64,000 nucleotides of DNA, from positions 1 through 64,000 of the forward strand of contig JAKVBI010000007.1 of NCBI GenBank assembly GCA_022447545.1. Direction: 5' to 3'. Below, piece after piece: positions 47,190 to 56,863 of the stretch. A program made the position numbers and the translations under genes. Each line of letters starts with the position of its first letter. Position 1 is the first letter of the stretch. The DNA is from Myxococcota bacterium (GTDB lineage Bacteria > Myxococcota_A > UBA9160 > SMWR01). Under the pieces are notes generated by a model that did not search any database, was not told where the DNA came from, and was given only the letters and a program-made list of their open reading frames with translations.

Positions 47190-48554
47190 TCAGTGCCTTC
47201 TCGAGAGTTCGGTGGCAACCCGATAGACCGAGATCGAAAGCGCACCAAATGCGACCCAGGCTGCGACTGCGAATGCGCTCGTCACCCCGGCCATGAGACT
47301 CTGGGAGTTCGTGAGAGCGACGCTGTAGATTCCGATCCCGAAGGCGGTACCAATGTTGCGAGCCGTCGCGATACTGGCGGACGCAGTACCGTGGATCTCG
47401 CGCGGAACACTGGCAAAGATCAGGCTGGAATTTGCGGGGCCGAAGATGGACAAACCCAGGCCGATCACCGCGAGGCGAATGAGGATATACGGCTCGGGAG
47501 TGGCGCCATCCAACCAACCCATTGAATACAAGCTAAGAGCCACCAGGACGATTCCGACCGTGGGCTGGAGCGGCGATTTGAAGCGGTCCGCAAGCAACCC
47601 GGATAGAGGTGCGAGGAGTAGGAGCATCAACGAAACCGTGCTGACGATCAGACCACTTCGTCCCGGCGAGAATTGGCGAACATCGATCAGATAGAAAGGC
47701 ATGGAGAAGACGACGCCTGCCTGCGCCATGAACACGAGGGTCTGGCTCGAAATCGGGATCGAGAACCTTCGAGTTCTCAAGAGCTCCAGGGACAAAACGG
47801 GGCTCGATGATCGGGATTCGACCCACAAAAAGACGAGCAGAAGGGTGATGCCCGTACCCGCCACTCCAAGGGTCTGAATCGATTCCCAGCCCCAGGCCGT
47901 ACCACGATTGACCACGATGATCAACGAAGTCAGCGCAAAGAACATCGAGAGCGCACCCGGAACGTCGAGCCGAGCGCCATGCCCCTGACCTCCGCTGTTC
48001 CTCAACTGGCTCCAGCCCAGCACAAGAACCACGATTCCAATGGGGATTCGCAAATAGAAGATGGCAGGCCAATCCATGGAACCCAGGATCAGGCCTCCCA
48101 CCGCCGGGCCCGACATGAGCCCAGCGCCAACGATTGATGTCACCAGCCCAAGAACTCGTCCGCGCTCTCGATCCGGAAAAGCATCGAGAACAATGGCGTT
48201 GGAATTGGCGATCGCCATTGCGATCCCCGTCGCCTGTACGAGCCGAGTCGCAATGAGTTCACCGATCGAACTCGAGAAGGGTGAGGCACAGAGCCCCAGG
48301 GTGAAGAGCGCATACCCGGACAAATAGACACGCTTTCGGCCGAAGAGGTCACCGGCTCGGCCGGCCGTGAGAGTCAACCCAGTCACCACAAGGCTGTGCG
48401 TCAGAGCCACCCAGGCGATGACGTCCGGTGGCTCCTTGAACTCGTCCGCGAGACGTGGGAGCGCGATGCCGATGATCCCGAAATCCAAGGTCGCCATGAA
48501 CGACCCAAACCCTACGGAAATCAGCGCTCTCCACTTGTAGTCGATCGAGAACAC
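47190..48554 (-). CDS. MFS transporter, DHA2/EmrB-QacA-like
   Basis: A 454-residue protein with about 14 hydrophobic helices. Helix 1 motif LDFGIIGIALPRLADEF and the A motif GRAGDLFGRKRVYLSG match the DHA2 (drug:H+ antiporter) group, as does the motif C-like VTSIVGAGLMSGPAVGGLI in helix 5. The cargo is unknown; multidrug or metabolite export is the usual role. No regulator adjoins. Confidence 0.87.
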   Translation of the reverse strand: MFSIDYKWRALISVGFGSFMATLDFGIIGIALPRLADEFKEPPDVIAWVALTHSLVVTGLTLTAGRAGDLFGRKRVYLSGYALFTLGLCASPFSSSIGELIATRLVQATGIAMAIANSNAIVLDAFPDRERGRVLGLVTSIVGAGLMSGPAVGGLILGSMDWPAIFYLRIPIGIVVLVLGWSQLRNSGGQGHGARLDVPGALSMFFALTSLIIVVNRGTAWGWESIQTLGVAGTGITLLLVFLWVESRSSSPVLSLELLRTRRFSIPISSQTLVFMAQAGVVFSMPFYLIDVRQFSPGRSGLIVSTVSLMLLLLAPLSGLLADRFKSPLQPTVGIVLVALSLYSMGWLDGATPEPYILIRLAVIGLGLSIFGPANSSLIFASVPREIHGTASASIATARNIGTAFGIGIYSVALTNSQSLMAGVTSAFAVAAWVAFGALSISVYRVATELSRRH

Positions 48555-48945
48555 TCTCTTGTTGTAGCAGAGTCAACTCGGCTCCCCGGTCGTCTCGCAG
48601 CCACATCAGATGAGCGAATTGACGAGATCAGGGAGGGCTTCGGGCCAAGGAAACTCACGCCCCGACTGGCCCAATGGGCAGCCGGGGCGGAATCCACGAG
48701 ACTGGCCAACCACTTTGCATCATAGGAGCACGCCTCTCCAACTCACTGAAAACACATAGCTTGTACCGTCGAGGCCCCACCCTCTTCCCAAGCAGGAAGG
48801 TTGGACCGAAGGCGGCTACTCAAACACGATTTTCGATAGCGTCGATCAAAGAATGAGGGCACGCCCCAAAGCTTGACGATCCCAACCTCAAAGCGTTAGG
48901 GATGGAAAGACGGATTCACTAATTCTTTCGAACCACGAGGTGATC
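48555..48945. other. intergenic between divergent genes
   Basis: A 391-base gap upstream of both the MFS gene and the secreted protein at 48946. No gene or firm promoter recognised. Confidence 0.5.
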
Positions 48946-50001
48946 ATGCTGCGTCTGATGTTTTTCGGTTCTGTTTTGTTGCTTCTCCCGTTCTCCGTTG
49001 AAGCCGGAAGATTGGAGTGCCCCGATCTCAAAAACCGCGCCTCGTCCGCCTACTACAAATGCACCACTCTTGCGAATCAAGGCAGGGCCAGCCGTGTCGA
49101 GGAACGACTGGAACGCTGTGAAACCCGCCTCGAACGGGCCATGGATCGAGCCGACCTTCGCCCTGGCTGTGATCAATCTGGAGACGCTGAGGACTTCTCC
49201 GATGTCGTGGAAGAGTTCAGTGAATCCATCGTAGATGCAGCAAGCGGACGTACAGGGATCCCCGAGATCGTCACGACCGAATGTGACCTGAGTCGTGTCC
49301 GCCTCCTCGACTTCGAAGCCTGGCGGCGCGAAGAGGGCTATTGGGTAGGGGAGTACAGCTTCTATGGAGCCGACGGGGACCCCAACCAGAACGATTCCTG
49401 GCCCTATCGATATGACCACTACATGGGATTCATACGGATCTCCATCGACGGCCCGAACCTCGCTCAGCGGAATGTCTTCACCTACCCCCCTCAGGATCTG
49501 GCGCTGTGCACCGACAGCGAAGAAAGCGTCAAGGGCAACGGAGAATGTGGCATCAATGGCAACGAGAACATCTGGGTTGCCAACCAAAGCGCATCCAATT
49601 GCGAGGGGAGTCTCGACGGGCCCTTTTCCTCAGCCTTTGGAAACACCGACACGTACACCACGGTCCTCGGCGACGACACGGTTCTCTACAAAGTGGTCTA
49701 CTCCAAGAACAACGAGCCCCCTTACGACGAGCTGTTTGGGGGGAAAATCATGCAGAACCAACTCACCACTCTGACCCCTGACGGAGTTCGTGTTCGAAAC
49801 GCTCAGGGCTTCAATATTTCGACCGGACTTCCCAGCTACAGCTCCTTCTACCGAGAAACCAAGGTGACCGAGGATCAGTTCTGGGACGCACTCAAAGCAG
49901 CGCGGGAGGAATACAACATTCTCGAAGAAGACGAATGCGCGTGGGATGGCGTCACCAAGTTGCCGAGTGGTACCGACTGCGACACCCATTTTGCAGAATA
50001 G
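48946..50001 (+). CDS. secreted protein of unknown function
   Basis: A 351-residue protein with a clear signal peptide (LMFFGSVLLLLPFSVEAG). The N-terminal third is helical and charged, with cysteines (CPDLKNR, CTTLANQG, CETRLERA). The rest is beta-rich and acidic with further cysteines (CTDSEESVKGNGECG). I recognise no domain. GAGGTGATC precedes the ATG at 48946. Probably periplasmic or extracellular. Confidence 0.75.
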   Translation: MLRLMFFGSVLLLLPFSVEAGRLECPDLKNRASSAYYKCTTLANQGRASRVEERLERCETRLERAMDRADLRPGCDQSGDAEDFSDVVEEFSESIVDAASGRTGIPEIVTTECDLSRVRLLDFEAWRREEGYWVGEYSFYGADGDPNQNDSWPYRYDHYMGFIRISIDGPNLAQRNVFTYPPQDLALCTDSEESVKGNGECGINGNENIWVANQSASNCEGSLDGPFSSAFGNTDTYTTVLGDDTVLYKVVYSKNNEPPYDELFGGKIMQNQLTTLTPDGVRVRNAQGFNISTGLPSYSSFYRETKVTEDQFWDALKAAREEYNILEEDECAWDGVTKLPSGTDCDTHFAE

Positions 50002-50249
50002 ATTCTGCCCACGTCCGACCCGGTCAACTTCAACAGGGGCGGCTCTGGAGTCATTCTGAAATGACGCACACTTGGACTCGATGATTCTCCGACCAGCCGA
50101 TCTAACGATTGAAACGTCACGAGCCCAGGAACCGCCCCCAGACAGAATTGGGATCCAAACGCGAGCACGGGTCCAAAACCTCTATACTGCATCTCCACTC
50201 CGTGGCTTCCGATCATTTTGTTCGGACAACTCATTCAGGAGATTTCCAA

Positions 50250-50546
50250 ATGTCTGCCTATCTGATCGTCAACTACACCGTCACCAACCCCGAGCAGTAC
50301 GGTGAATACCAGAAGGGCGCAGGCCCCGCGTTGGGGATTGGTTCGAATTGCGAACTGCTGGTCTTCGACCCTCAGAGCGAACGCGTCGAAGGCGATTCCT
50401 CTGGCCAGCAGACCGTCGTGCTCAAGTTCGAGTCAAAAGAAAAGGCTCGCGAGATCTATGAATCGGGCGCCTACCAGGCTGTCGTGGGAACACGTCTTGG
50501 AGCCACGACGGACCACTTCGCCGTGCTCGTAAACGGAATGGGCTGA
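50250..50546 (+). CDS. DUF1330 protein
   Basis: A 98-residue protein of the DUF1330 ferredoxin-like (dimeric alpha/beta barrel) family: SAYLIVNYTVTNPEQYGEY start and a VVLKFESKEKAREIYES block. CAGGAG lies upstream of the ATG at 50250. Relatives are small cytoplasmic proteins without a settled activity. A strong intrinsic terminator follows at 50685. Confidence 0.84.
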   Translation: MSAYLIVNYTVTNPEQYGEYQKGAGPALGIGSNCELLVFDPQSERVEGDSSGQQTVVLKFESKEKAREIYESGAYQAVVGTRLGATTDHFAVLVNGMG

Positions 50547-50824
50547 CCCCCCGATGCCCCGTCCAAGAGGCTCGACGCTGTCCCCCATCCAGCCCATCAC
50601 GCTTCGATTCTTTCGGGGTCGAAAAGCGCGGGTGGCGATCAAGGGCAGACCTCTCGATGGGTGTCCAAGAAAGACAGACCCAGGCTTCGCCTCAGACCCT
50701 CTGAGGCGAAGTTTTTTCGCTCGACGACATGGCATGAGCCAAAGGATTTGCGCGGTTTCCTCGGTAGTAGACGGTCGACGGAGCCTTCTCGCTTCCCTCT
50801 GGCTTGGTATCGCGACGAGAGCCT
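50547..50824. other. intergenic with terminator
   Basis: A 278-base gap after the DUF1330 gene. It holds the terminator at 50685-50717; the rest shows no gene and contains stops just upstream of the cytochrome-like remnant. Confidence 0.55.
50685..50717 (+). terminator. intrinsic terminator after DUF1330 gene
   Basis: A perfect 12-bp stem (CTTCGCCTCAGA with TCTGAGGCGAAG), a CCC loop, and then six T. It is the clearest rho-independent terminator in the window and would end transcription from the DUF1330 gene. Confidence 0.88.
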
Positions 50825-51031
50825 ATGGAGTGGCATAGCGTCACCGACCTCTACCACAAGAATCGGTGGACGATGCCCTCGGATGCACTTCTCGGACTCG
50901 GGGTCGACAACCATCTAGCGGTCACCGCCTTTCTCCTAGAGGCCAACGGTTTCCCACCAGGCAACACATACTCAAGGGCAAGGGAGATCCCGCCGGCAAC
51001 CACGAGCTCACAGGGGACCTCGAGGCCATGA
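50825..51031 (+). pseudogene. C-terminal cytochrome c remnant before the DUF1080 gene
   Basis: The frame from 50825 reads VTDLYHKNRWTMPSDALLG and AVTAFLLEANGFPPGN, which looks like the back half of a cytochrome c domain (the Met of TMPSDA in the place of the axial ligand; AxFLLxANGxPxG is a common end). No CxxCH haem motif is found in any frame upstream, and stops lie before it. Shifting one frame near 50975 restores PAGNHELTGDLEAM directly into the DUF1080 gene. It may be a decayed cytochrome c-DUF1080 fusion. Confidence 0.55.
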
Positions 51032-51645
51032 CGCTTCCCGAAGAAGGCTTCAACACCCTCTTCAATGGACGGGACTTCAGCGGACTCCGACTCCTACTCG
51101 GCAGTGGCTGCAGGCCCCGCCCCGAGGGATGCGGCGCCACCGACCCGGGAACGACTTTCAAAATCGAGAAGGGCGCCATCCACATCTCCGGCCGTCCGGA
51201 CGGCTATATGTACACGGAAGAGAAGTGTCTGAACTTCACCCTCCGGCTGGATCTTCACTATGTCCCCTACGCGGGAATGGAGACGGAGTCCGGCGACCAC
51301 TCCAACACGGGGATTTTCCTCTTCGTGAACGAACATGAGGTCTGGCCAAAAAGCCTCGAGGTCCAAGGCGTGTATCCATTGGCTCTTTCCATTCTTCCCA
51401 TCGATACTGATGCGACCTTCACCACGGACGCTCATGTTCGCCGGACCGCGATGCGGCCTCTTGGAGATTGGAATTCCCTAGAGACCGTTTCGAAGGGGGG
51501 TGAAGTGCGAGTTTCCCTGAATGGTGAACTCGTAACGACGGTGACCGAGCACGAATTCCGGGAATCGGGACACATCGGATTTCAATCCGAAGGGGCGGAA
51601 GTATACCTGCGCAATCTCCGCATCCAGGAACAGGAGGCACGATGA
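51028..51645 (+). CDS. DUF1080 (3-keto-disaccharide hydrolase-like) protein
   Basis: A 205-residue beta-sandwich protein: GFNTLFNGRDFSGLRLLLG start, HSNTGIFLFVN, and the C-terminal GHIGFQSEGAEVYLRNLRI block of DUF1080 (PF06439). Such domains hydrolyse 3-keto-glycosides or bind carbohydrate. No signal peptide is visible with the ATG at 51028; the frame continues upstream into cytochrome-like sequence after a frameshift, so the N-terminus may be truncated. Its stop overlaps the start of the metalloprotease gene (ATGA). Confidence 0.8.
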   Translation: MTLPEEGFNTLFNGRDFSGLRLLLGSGCRPRPEGCGATDPGTTFKIEKGAIHISGRPDGYMYTEEKCLNFTLRLDLHYVPYAGMETESGDHSNTGIFLFVNEHEVWPKSLEVQGVYPLALSILPIDTDATFTTDAHVRRTAMRPLGDWNSLETVSKGGEVRVSLNGELVTTVTEHEFRESGHIGFQSEGAEVYLRNLRIQEQEAR

Positions 51646-52661
51646 CCCGCATTTCACGACTTCTCTCCGCCCTGCTTCTGAGCACGAGCCTCATAGCGTG
51701 TGCACCCAGAACCGAACCCGCCCGTGATGCCACCTCGGAGATTTCAGCCGTTTCTCCCATCATGACGCCAGGCCCATGGACTGGCTGCTTCCTTCCCGAG
51801 CCACCGCCGGGATCTTGTGGTGAGGCTTGGGGGCGCAGCGACAGCCTGTGCGACCCCGATCGATTCTTGAACCATGCGGCCTTCGCATTCGCCCCCGATG
51901 CGCCACCACCCGGCTTTCCTCTTTCGGCTCCGCTCCCCGTGCAATGGCAAATTTTTATTCGCGAAGACGGAACCGGTGATGTGTCCGATGAAGTCCTCGA
52001 AGAACGTCTCGCCCAAGTCAACCGGTTGTTTGCACCGGCAGGGTTCACCCTGGCCACAGCGGGAGTCAATCGTCATGAACGCCCTGAACTGGCCACGTGC
52101 CGTGTCAAGGTGACACCGGGGTTGGTGACGGACCCCAATTATCCAGTTTGTGGCGATGGGGCCCCCTACCAGTTGAGCCACGATCCCGAGCGCAACATCA
52201 ATGCCTACATCGTCGACCTCGTGGGCCCGACTGCCTTCGCACTGGACCCCTGCATCTTCCCGCCAGGAGACGAACGAGACGGGATCTACATCAACCGCTC
52301 GGTCTTCGAAGGGTCGGACAAAGCTGTGCTCGCCCACGAACTGGGCCACTACTTCGGCCTCCTCCACACGTTTCACACCTGGAGGTGGAACGAGCCCGGT
52401 GAGAACCCGGTATGCGAGGACGCCGACAACGACTTCGTCGAGGACACGCTCCCGCAACGCTCGTATCTGGAACTGAGAGATGTGGATTGCGACAACCCGC
52501 CGACCACCTGCCCGGGTTCTGATCAACCTGATCTACTCACCAACATCATGCAGTATTCTGCGTGCCTGACGGCAGAAAACGGGACTTTCACTCCAGGCCA
52601 ATTGCGTCGCATGCAGTGGAAATTGGCGACCGAGCGGCCCGGACTCCTGCCCGGCTCCTAG
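51642..52661 (+). CDS. lipoprotein zinc metalloprotease, M43 (pappalysin)-like
   Basis: A 339-residue protein with a lipoprotein signal (LLSTSLIACAP). The metzincin zinc site is HELGHYFGLLHTF (HExxHxxGxxH) near residue 235, with a Met-turn in NIMQYSACLT. The layout and the CPGSDQPDLLTNIMQY run are typical of M43B cytophagalysin-type proteases. Several cysteines suggest disulfides. It would sit on a membrane facing the periplasm or outside. Coupled by a 4-base overlap to the DUF1080 gene. Confidence 0.85.
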   Translation: MTRISRLLSALLLSTSLIACAPRTEPARDATSEISAVSPIMTPGPWTGCFLPEPPPGSCGEAWGRSDSLCDPDRFLNHAAFAFAPDAPPPGFPLSAPLPVQWQIFIREDGTGDVSDEVLEERLAQVNRLFAPAGFTLATAGVNRHERPELATCRVKVTPGLVTDPNYPVCGDGAPYQLSHDPERNINAYIVDLVGPTAFALDPCIFPPGDERDGIYINRSVFEGSDKAVLAHELGHYFGLLHTFHTWRWNEPGENPVCEDADNDFVEDTLPQRSYLELRDVDCDNPPTTCPGSDQPDLLTNIMQYSACLTAENGTFTPGQLRRMQWKLATERPGLLPGS

Positions 52662-52718
52662 CTCTTTCGCAAGGCGGCTTCGCGCTCCGTTGGATCGGGC
52701 TGAGGTGAACGGCGACGT

Positions 52719-54083
52719 CTATCCCCGCTCCATGCCCGCGTTGCGCTCGTCGAGCTCGGCGCGGATGCGCGCGTGTTCTGCTTCGCTGAGTCGGAAGCGG
52801 GTGAACGCAATGCTGCCGATCCCGTAGCCGATCATGGGGACTCCACCCATCAGAAAGATCATGGTTCGCTTGACGGTTTCCGCCTGCTCCGGAGCATTTT
52901 CCACATAACCCGACAGATCCAGGGACACCCCGACCACCCCGATCATGATCCCGGCTGCGAGCTTGGACACGAAGCTCCAACAGGCAAAATAAGCGCCCTC
53001 CTTTCGTTCACCCGTCCGATATTCGTCGACATCGATGATCTCGGCCTTCAGCGCCTGTCCGAGCGTATTTCCACAGGCGCCGGCCGTGCCTGCGAGCAAC
53101 GAAGAGACCGCCATCAGCAGCCAACTGCCTTCGCCCACCCAGAAAATGAGGCTGTACCCGACCCCCCCCTGCACCATGGCGAACAGCCACAAGTGCCGTT
53201 TCTCGAACGATCTTCCGAGCCGAACCCAGACCGGAACGGCGAGGAGTGCCGACACCATGTAGAAGCCCAACATGGGACTGACGATTTCGGGCATCTTCAT
53301 CACGTACTGAATGACGAACGGAGTAAGCACGCCGATCCCGCCCGAGCCGATGCTCTCGATGAAGAAGACGAACAAAAGAAGCCGCGCGTGGGGGTTGGTG
53401 GCGACATCACGGATCGCGCGAAATGGGTTGTCGCCGCCGCGGCCCACGAACTCGGGGCTTTCCGGGGGCAACATGGAGATCCCACCAATGATGAAAACGA
53501 CGGCCAGGGCTCCGATGACGATGGCCATGGCGGTGGCCTCGGCAACACCCTGCTGAACGAGATACACCCCCGCTGTCCCCGCAGCAAACATACCGAGGGT
53601 GCGGGTGATCTGGCGTGTGCCGAAGACCCGGTTGCGTTCCTGGCGATCGAGCGTGACTTCGGCCCCGAGCGCCATGTGGGGAACTTCGAAACAGGTGTAC
53701 GCGGTGTAGAAACCAATGACCGACAGGGCGATCCAGCACGACAACCCGAGACCTTCCATCCCACTTGGAGGCGCCCAGAGCATGTAGCCAAAGACACCGA
53801 GCAGTGGCGCAGAGGCGTACATCCACAGGCGACGCCGCCCGAAGCGGTGGACCGTTCGATCGCTGAGATGGCCCACTGCCGGGTCGGAGACGGCATCCCA
53901 GAGCTTCGCGACCATGAAAATGAGGCCGACGATCGACGCGGATGCCCCGAGGTCGTCGACCGCGTACTTCATGTACATCAGCAGAATCAGCACATACATG
54001 AACTGGGCGGGGATCGCCGCGATCCCGTACCCCATCAAGGCACGTCGGGAGAGAGAGGCGGAAGTCGTGCGAATCGTTTCCAT
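52719..54083 (-). CDS. MFS transporter, GPH (sugar:cation symporter) type
   Basis: About 454 residues, 12 helices. Early motif AKLWDAVSDPAVGHLSDRT matches the GPH/MelB family (the conserved D in WDAxxDPxxG), and a later YRTGERKEGAYFACWSF matches the family block. Cargo unknown. Start candidates at 54083, 54098 and 54110; 54083 gives METIRTTSASL before helix 1. Divergent from the SDR gene. Confidence 0.86.
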   Translation of the reverse strand: METIRTTSASLSRRALMGYGIAAIPAQFMYVLILLMYMKYAVDDLGASASIVGLIFMVAKLWDAVSDPAVGHLSDRTVHRFGRRRLWMYASAPLLGVFGYMLWAPPSGMEGLGLSCWIALSVIGFYTAYTCFEVPHMALGAEVTLDRQERNRVFGTRQITRTLGMFAAGTAGVYLVQQGVAEATAMAIVIGALAVVFIIGGISMLPPESPEFVGRGGDNPFRAIRDVATNPHARLLLFVFFIESIGSGGIGVLTPFVIQYVMKMPEIVSPMLGFYMVSALLAVPVWVRLGRSFEKRHLWLFAMVQGGVGYSLIFWVGEGSWLLMAVSSLLAGTAGACGNTLGQALKAEIIDVDEYRTGERKEGAYFACWSFVSKLAAGIMIGVVGVSLDLSGYVENAPEQAETVKRTMIFLMGGVPMIGYGIGSIAFTRFRLSEAEHARIRAELDERNAGMERG

Positions 54084-54326
54084 CGCTGCCCCGATCATAC
54101 GCCCACTCATGGATCGCAGGGCCTGGGATGCATTGCGAAACTTCGCAACGCTCCGAACTCCGGCCGGTAACCGCCTCCAATCGAAACCTCCTGGGCTTCG
54201 GGTCCATGGGATCGGAGCCCATGGGCCTGGGCTATATTCGGCCGAGTCGGGGGCCATCGAAAATTTGAAAAGCGCGCAGTAAAAGGGCCAAGAGACTCGC
54301 TCCTGGCCCCCTGATTCCAGAGGCAA

Positions 54327-55157
54327 ATGATGACCACCCAACGAATGAATGGACGAGTTGCAATCGTTACCGGGGCAAGCCGGGGCATCGGCCGCGCCCT
54401 CGCACACCGGCTTGCCGAAGAAGGAGCGGCCTTGGCGCTGGTTGCTCGAACGATCGATCCAGTACCCAACGCATCACTCGAGGGCTCACTCAACCAGACC
54501 GTCTCGGAGATCGAGCAAGCGGGCGGCCGCGCCATCGCGATCGAAGCCGACCTTTCGGACCCCGCGGATCGCGCGAAGATCGTCCCGGCAGCGCGCGAAG
54601 CACTGGGCCCGATCGATACACTCGTCCACAACGCAGCAGCGGCGATCTACGCACCCCTTCTAGAAATGCCACTCCGACGCCGGCAGGTGGTCTTCGAAGT
54701 CAATGTCCATGCAGCCCTCGATCTCGCCCAGGCGGTCTTGCCGGACATGCGCGAGGCAGGACGCGGCTGGATCGTCAACCTATCGAGCGCCACTTCGCGT
54801 CATGACGAGGGCCCCCCGGGCAAGGGTGTGCCGTCGACCATGACGATCTACGGAGCGAGCAAGGCAGCGCTCGAGCGGATGACGCTCGGAATGGCCACGG
54901 AGCTCTACGAGCATGGCATCGCGGTCAACAGCATCGCGCCGGTGGCAGGGGTGAACACACCCGGGGCGGAGGCACTCGTTGGCCAGCTCCTGAAGGAACA
55001 ACCGGACCTCGTCGAACCCGTGTCCTGGCTCCAGGAGGCGGTAGTGCAGCTGGCGACTTGTGACCCGAAGACCTGCACCGGGCGGCTGCTCTTCTCCGGT
55101 CCATTTCTCGACGAACTGGGAGCGAAACCCGTCGAACCAAGCCCTTCAGAGACATAG
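54327..55157 (+). CDS. short-chain dehydrogenase/reductase
   Basis: A 276-residue SDR: cofactor motif VTGASRGIGRALAHRL, HNAAAAIYAP (NNAG-like) and active site Ser then YGASK. The basic residue position after strand 2 (ALVARTID) suggests NADP. The reverse side of the fold and a GVNTPG region match the classical family. Substrate unknown. Convergent with the metallo-beta-lactamase-fold gene. Confidence 0.86.
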   Translation: MMTTQRMNGRVAIVTGASRGIGRALAHRLAEEGAALALVARTIDPVPNASLEGSLNQTVSEIEQAGGRAIAIEADLSDPADRAKIVPAAREALGPIDTLVHNAAAAIYAPLLEMPLRRRQVVFEVNVHAALDLAQAVLPDMREAGRGWIVNLSSATSRHDEGPPGKGVPSTMTIYGASKAALERMTLGMATELYEHGIAVNSIAPVAGVNTPGAEALVGQLLKEQPDLVEPVSWLQEAVVQLATCDPKTCTGRLLFSGPFLDELGAKPVEPSPSET

Positions 55158-55221
55158 GAACGGTTCCGACTCCGGGACGCCTCGGCCCTGAAGGCTCCCC
55201 TCTTCGAGGACCCTTGGCGGG

Positions 55222-56244
55222 TCAGAAGAGAACGACTTCGTCGAAACGGGGAAGCGTCCAAAACTCCAGATGCGGTGACGATGCAGCCTGGGCCTCGAGG
55301 AACTCACGGGTTCGGTCGGTGCGCCCGGACAGAACGGCCGCGCCACGGACCCGCCCGGTGAAAGGTCCCTCGGCAGGCCCGGTCAGGCTGTCCCAGTGGA
55401 TGAGGACGACACGCTCCGGGTGGGTCGAAGTCACCGTTTCACGCCAGTAGGCCTCGGCGTAGTCCGGTGTTTGCGTGCCAAGGCTTCCAACTCCGAGGAA
55501 AACGACATCTACGTCGAGGCCCTCCAGATTTCCCTCAATGAATCCCGCACTTCCCTGGATCAACCAACTTCCAGCCGGGTGCTCGACGAGCAGCGTATAG
55601 GCCTTGCCAACCTTGTATTCGAACGTTCCGACCGGTGGAACCAGCGGCTCGATGATGTCGGGATCTCGCAGCGCCAACTCGACCACATCGGGATCGGGAA
55701 ACTGGAAATGGCGTGACTCGATGGGGGTGATGGTGAATTGGCCAATTGGAATGGGGACGCGGTCTTCGACCACCCGAATCTGCTCCTCGGAGAGCCCCCA
55801 TCCGCGACCGATGTTCGCAGTGGACGGCGACCCGAGCAGCAGAGCACCCGTTCGCCTTGCGACTTCGGGTGCGTCCATGGCGTGGTCGTAGTGAGAGTGG
55901 ACGGGGAACACCGCGGCGAGGCTTTCGATTCGGTTGCGCTCGAGCCCACGTGCGATGGCTTCGATGTCCGGGGCGATCGGGCCCGCGATGACCTCCAGGG
56001 GCCCGGGACGCGAGAACCAGCCGTCCGTCATCCACTGGGTCTCACCGTCTGAGAAAAGCAGAGTCGAGGTTCCCGTGAAACGAACCGTTACCGCACCCGG
56101 TCGGACTTCCGCCGCTCCAGACTCTACCGCCCATGCGGGATTCACGGGTGCTGGTTCGTAGGTGGCAAGGACCCAATACGCTGCCCCCGCAATTGCAGTG
56201 GCCAGCGCCAGGAAAATGAGGGCGAGGATCCGAACCGTCTTCAT
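55222..56244 (-). CDS. metallo-beta-lactamase-fold hydrolase, membrane-anchored or exported
   Basis: A 340-residue protein. Residues 5-30 form a signal or anchor helix. The metal motif is HSHYDHAMD (HxHxDH) near residue 120, with further candidate ligands in ESRHFQFPD and VVLIHWDSL. The fold family includes hydrolases and oxidoreductases; the reaction is not assigned. It would act outside the cytoplasm. Confidence 0.83.
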   Translation of the reverse strand: MKTVRILALIFLALATAIAGAAYWVLATYEPAPVNPAWAVESGAAEVRPGAVTVRFTGTSTLLFSDGETQWMTDGWFSRPGPLEVIAGPIAPDIEAIARGLERNRIESLAAVFPVHSHYDHAMDAPEVARRTGALLLGSPSTANIGRGWGLSEEQIRVVEDRVPIPIGQFTITPIESRHFQFPDPDVVELALRDPDIIEPLVPPVGTFEYKVGKAYTLLVEHPAGSWLIQGSAGFIEGNLEGLDVDVVFLGVGSLGTQTPDYAEAYWRETVTSTHPERVVLIHWDSLTGPAEGPFTGRVRGAAVLSGRTDRTREFLEAQAASSPHLEFWTLPRFDEVVLF

Positions 56245-56383
56245 CGGCTTCGCTTCGAGAGGTTGGGAAGAAGAGTAGGAATCCTACCCTCGATCCCACC
56301 TTCCCGTGGCCGAACCTGTCGAAACGCGACGGCCGCGGGTCCTTCGCGTGCGGGCGTTGGGGAAGCGGAAATAGCCTCCCTGC

Positions 56384-56626
56384 TCAGTTCACCCACTCTG
56401 AAGCGCTGCTCTCGCGGCATTGAATGTGAGTCATCGCTTCGTGGACGCTAGCTGCCAACGACTCGAATTCGTCCGGTGAGACTCGGACCGTGATGTTGTG
56501 AAGGGTGAGGTGAATGCTGCCACAGGTGCAACGGGAAATATGGTGACGAGAGTTCTGGGCCAGCAGGGTGTGTCGACAACGTTTGGGCGCAGACGGCTGC
56601 GGGGATCGGGGGTTCATGGAAATCAT
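56384..56626 (-). CDS. small CxCG-motif protein, iron-regulated by context
   Basis: An 80-residue protein, unrecognised. The core RHHISRCTCGSIHLTLHNITV carries CxCG and several His, a possible metal site, then VSPDEFESLAASVHEAM. AAAGG precedes the ATG at 56626; an ATG at 56617 is an alternative. It is divergent from the bacterioferritin-associated ferredoxin gene with two Fur-like boxes between them, so a role in iron handling is inferred. Confidence 0.6.
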   Translation of the reverse strand: MISMNPRSPQPSAPKRCRHTLLAQNSRHHISRCTCGSIHLTLHNITVRVSPDEFESLAASVHEAMTHIQCRESSASEWVN

Positions 56627-56664
56627 GTGCCTTTCAGAATGGGAGACAGGCACAGTACCGAAAA

Positions 56665-56679
56665 TGAAATTCATTTTCA
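56665..56679. promoter_or_regulatory. Fur-like box, copy 1
   Basis: TGAAATTCATTTTCA fits the 7-1-7 Fur pattern (TGATAATNATTATCA) at 11 of 14 positions. It lies about 40 bases upstream of the CxCG gene start and is identical to copy 2. Inferred iron-dependent repression. Confidence 0.72.
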
Positions 56680-56806
56680 ATAAAGAGGACCAGATCCAGC
56701 CTCCCTCTGCGTGCCCAGATGTGTGAGGTGGAATTTCAAGTGTTTGATATTCATAACTTTTTACCACTTGATGGGGAAAAGTGGGGATTCGCAAAAAAAA
56801 TGATTT

Positions 56807-56821
56807 TGAAATTCATTTTCA
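56807..56821. promoter_or_regulatory. Fur-like box, copy 2
   Basis: The same 15-base sequence as copy 1, about 40 bases upstream of the bfd-like start. Surrounding sequence is A/T-rich, unlike the rest of the window. Together the boxes could let Fur control both divergent genes. Confidence 0.72.
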
Positions 56822-56863
56822 TTCCTGATACACTGCCTTAGAACGAAGACACAGGGCTCCCCA

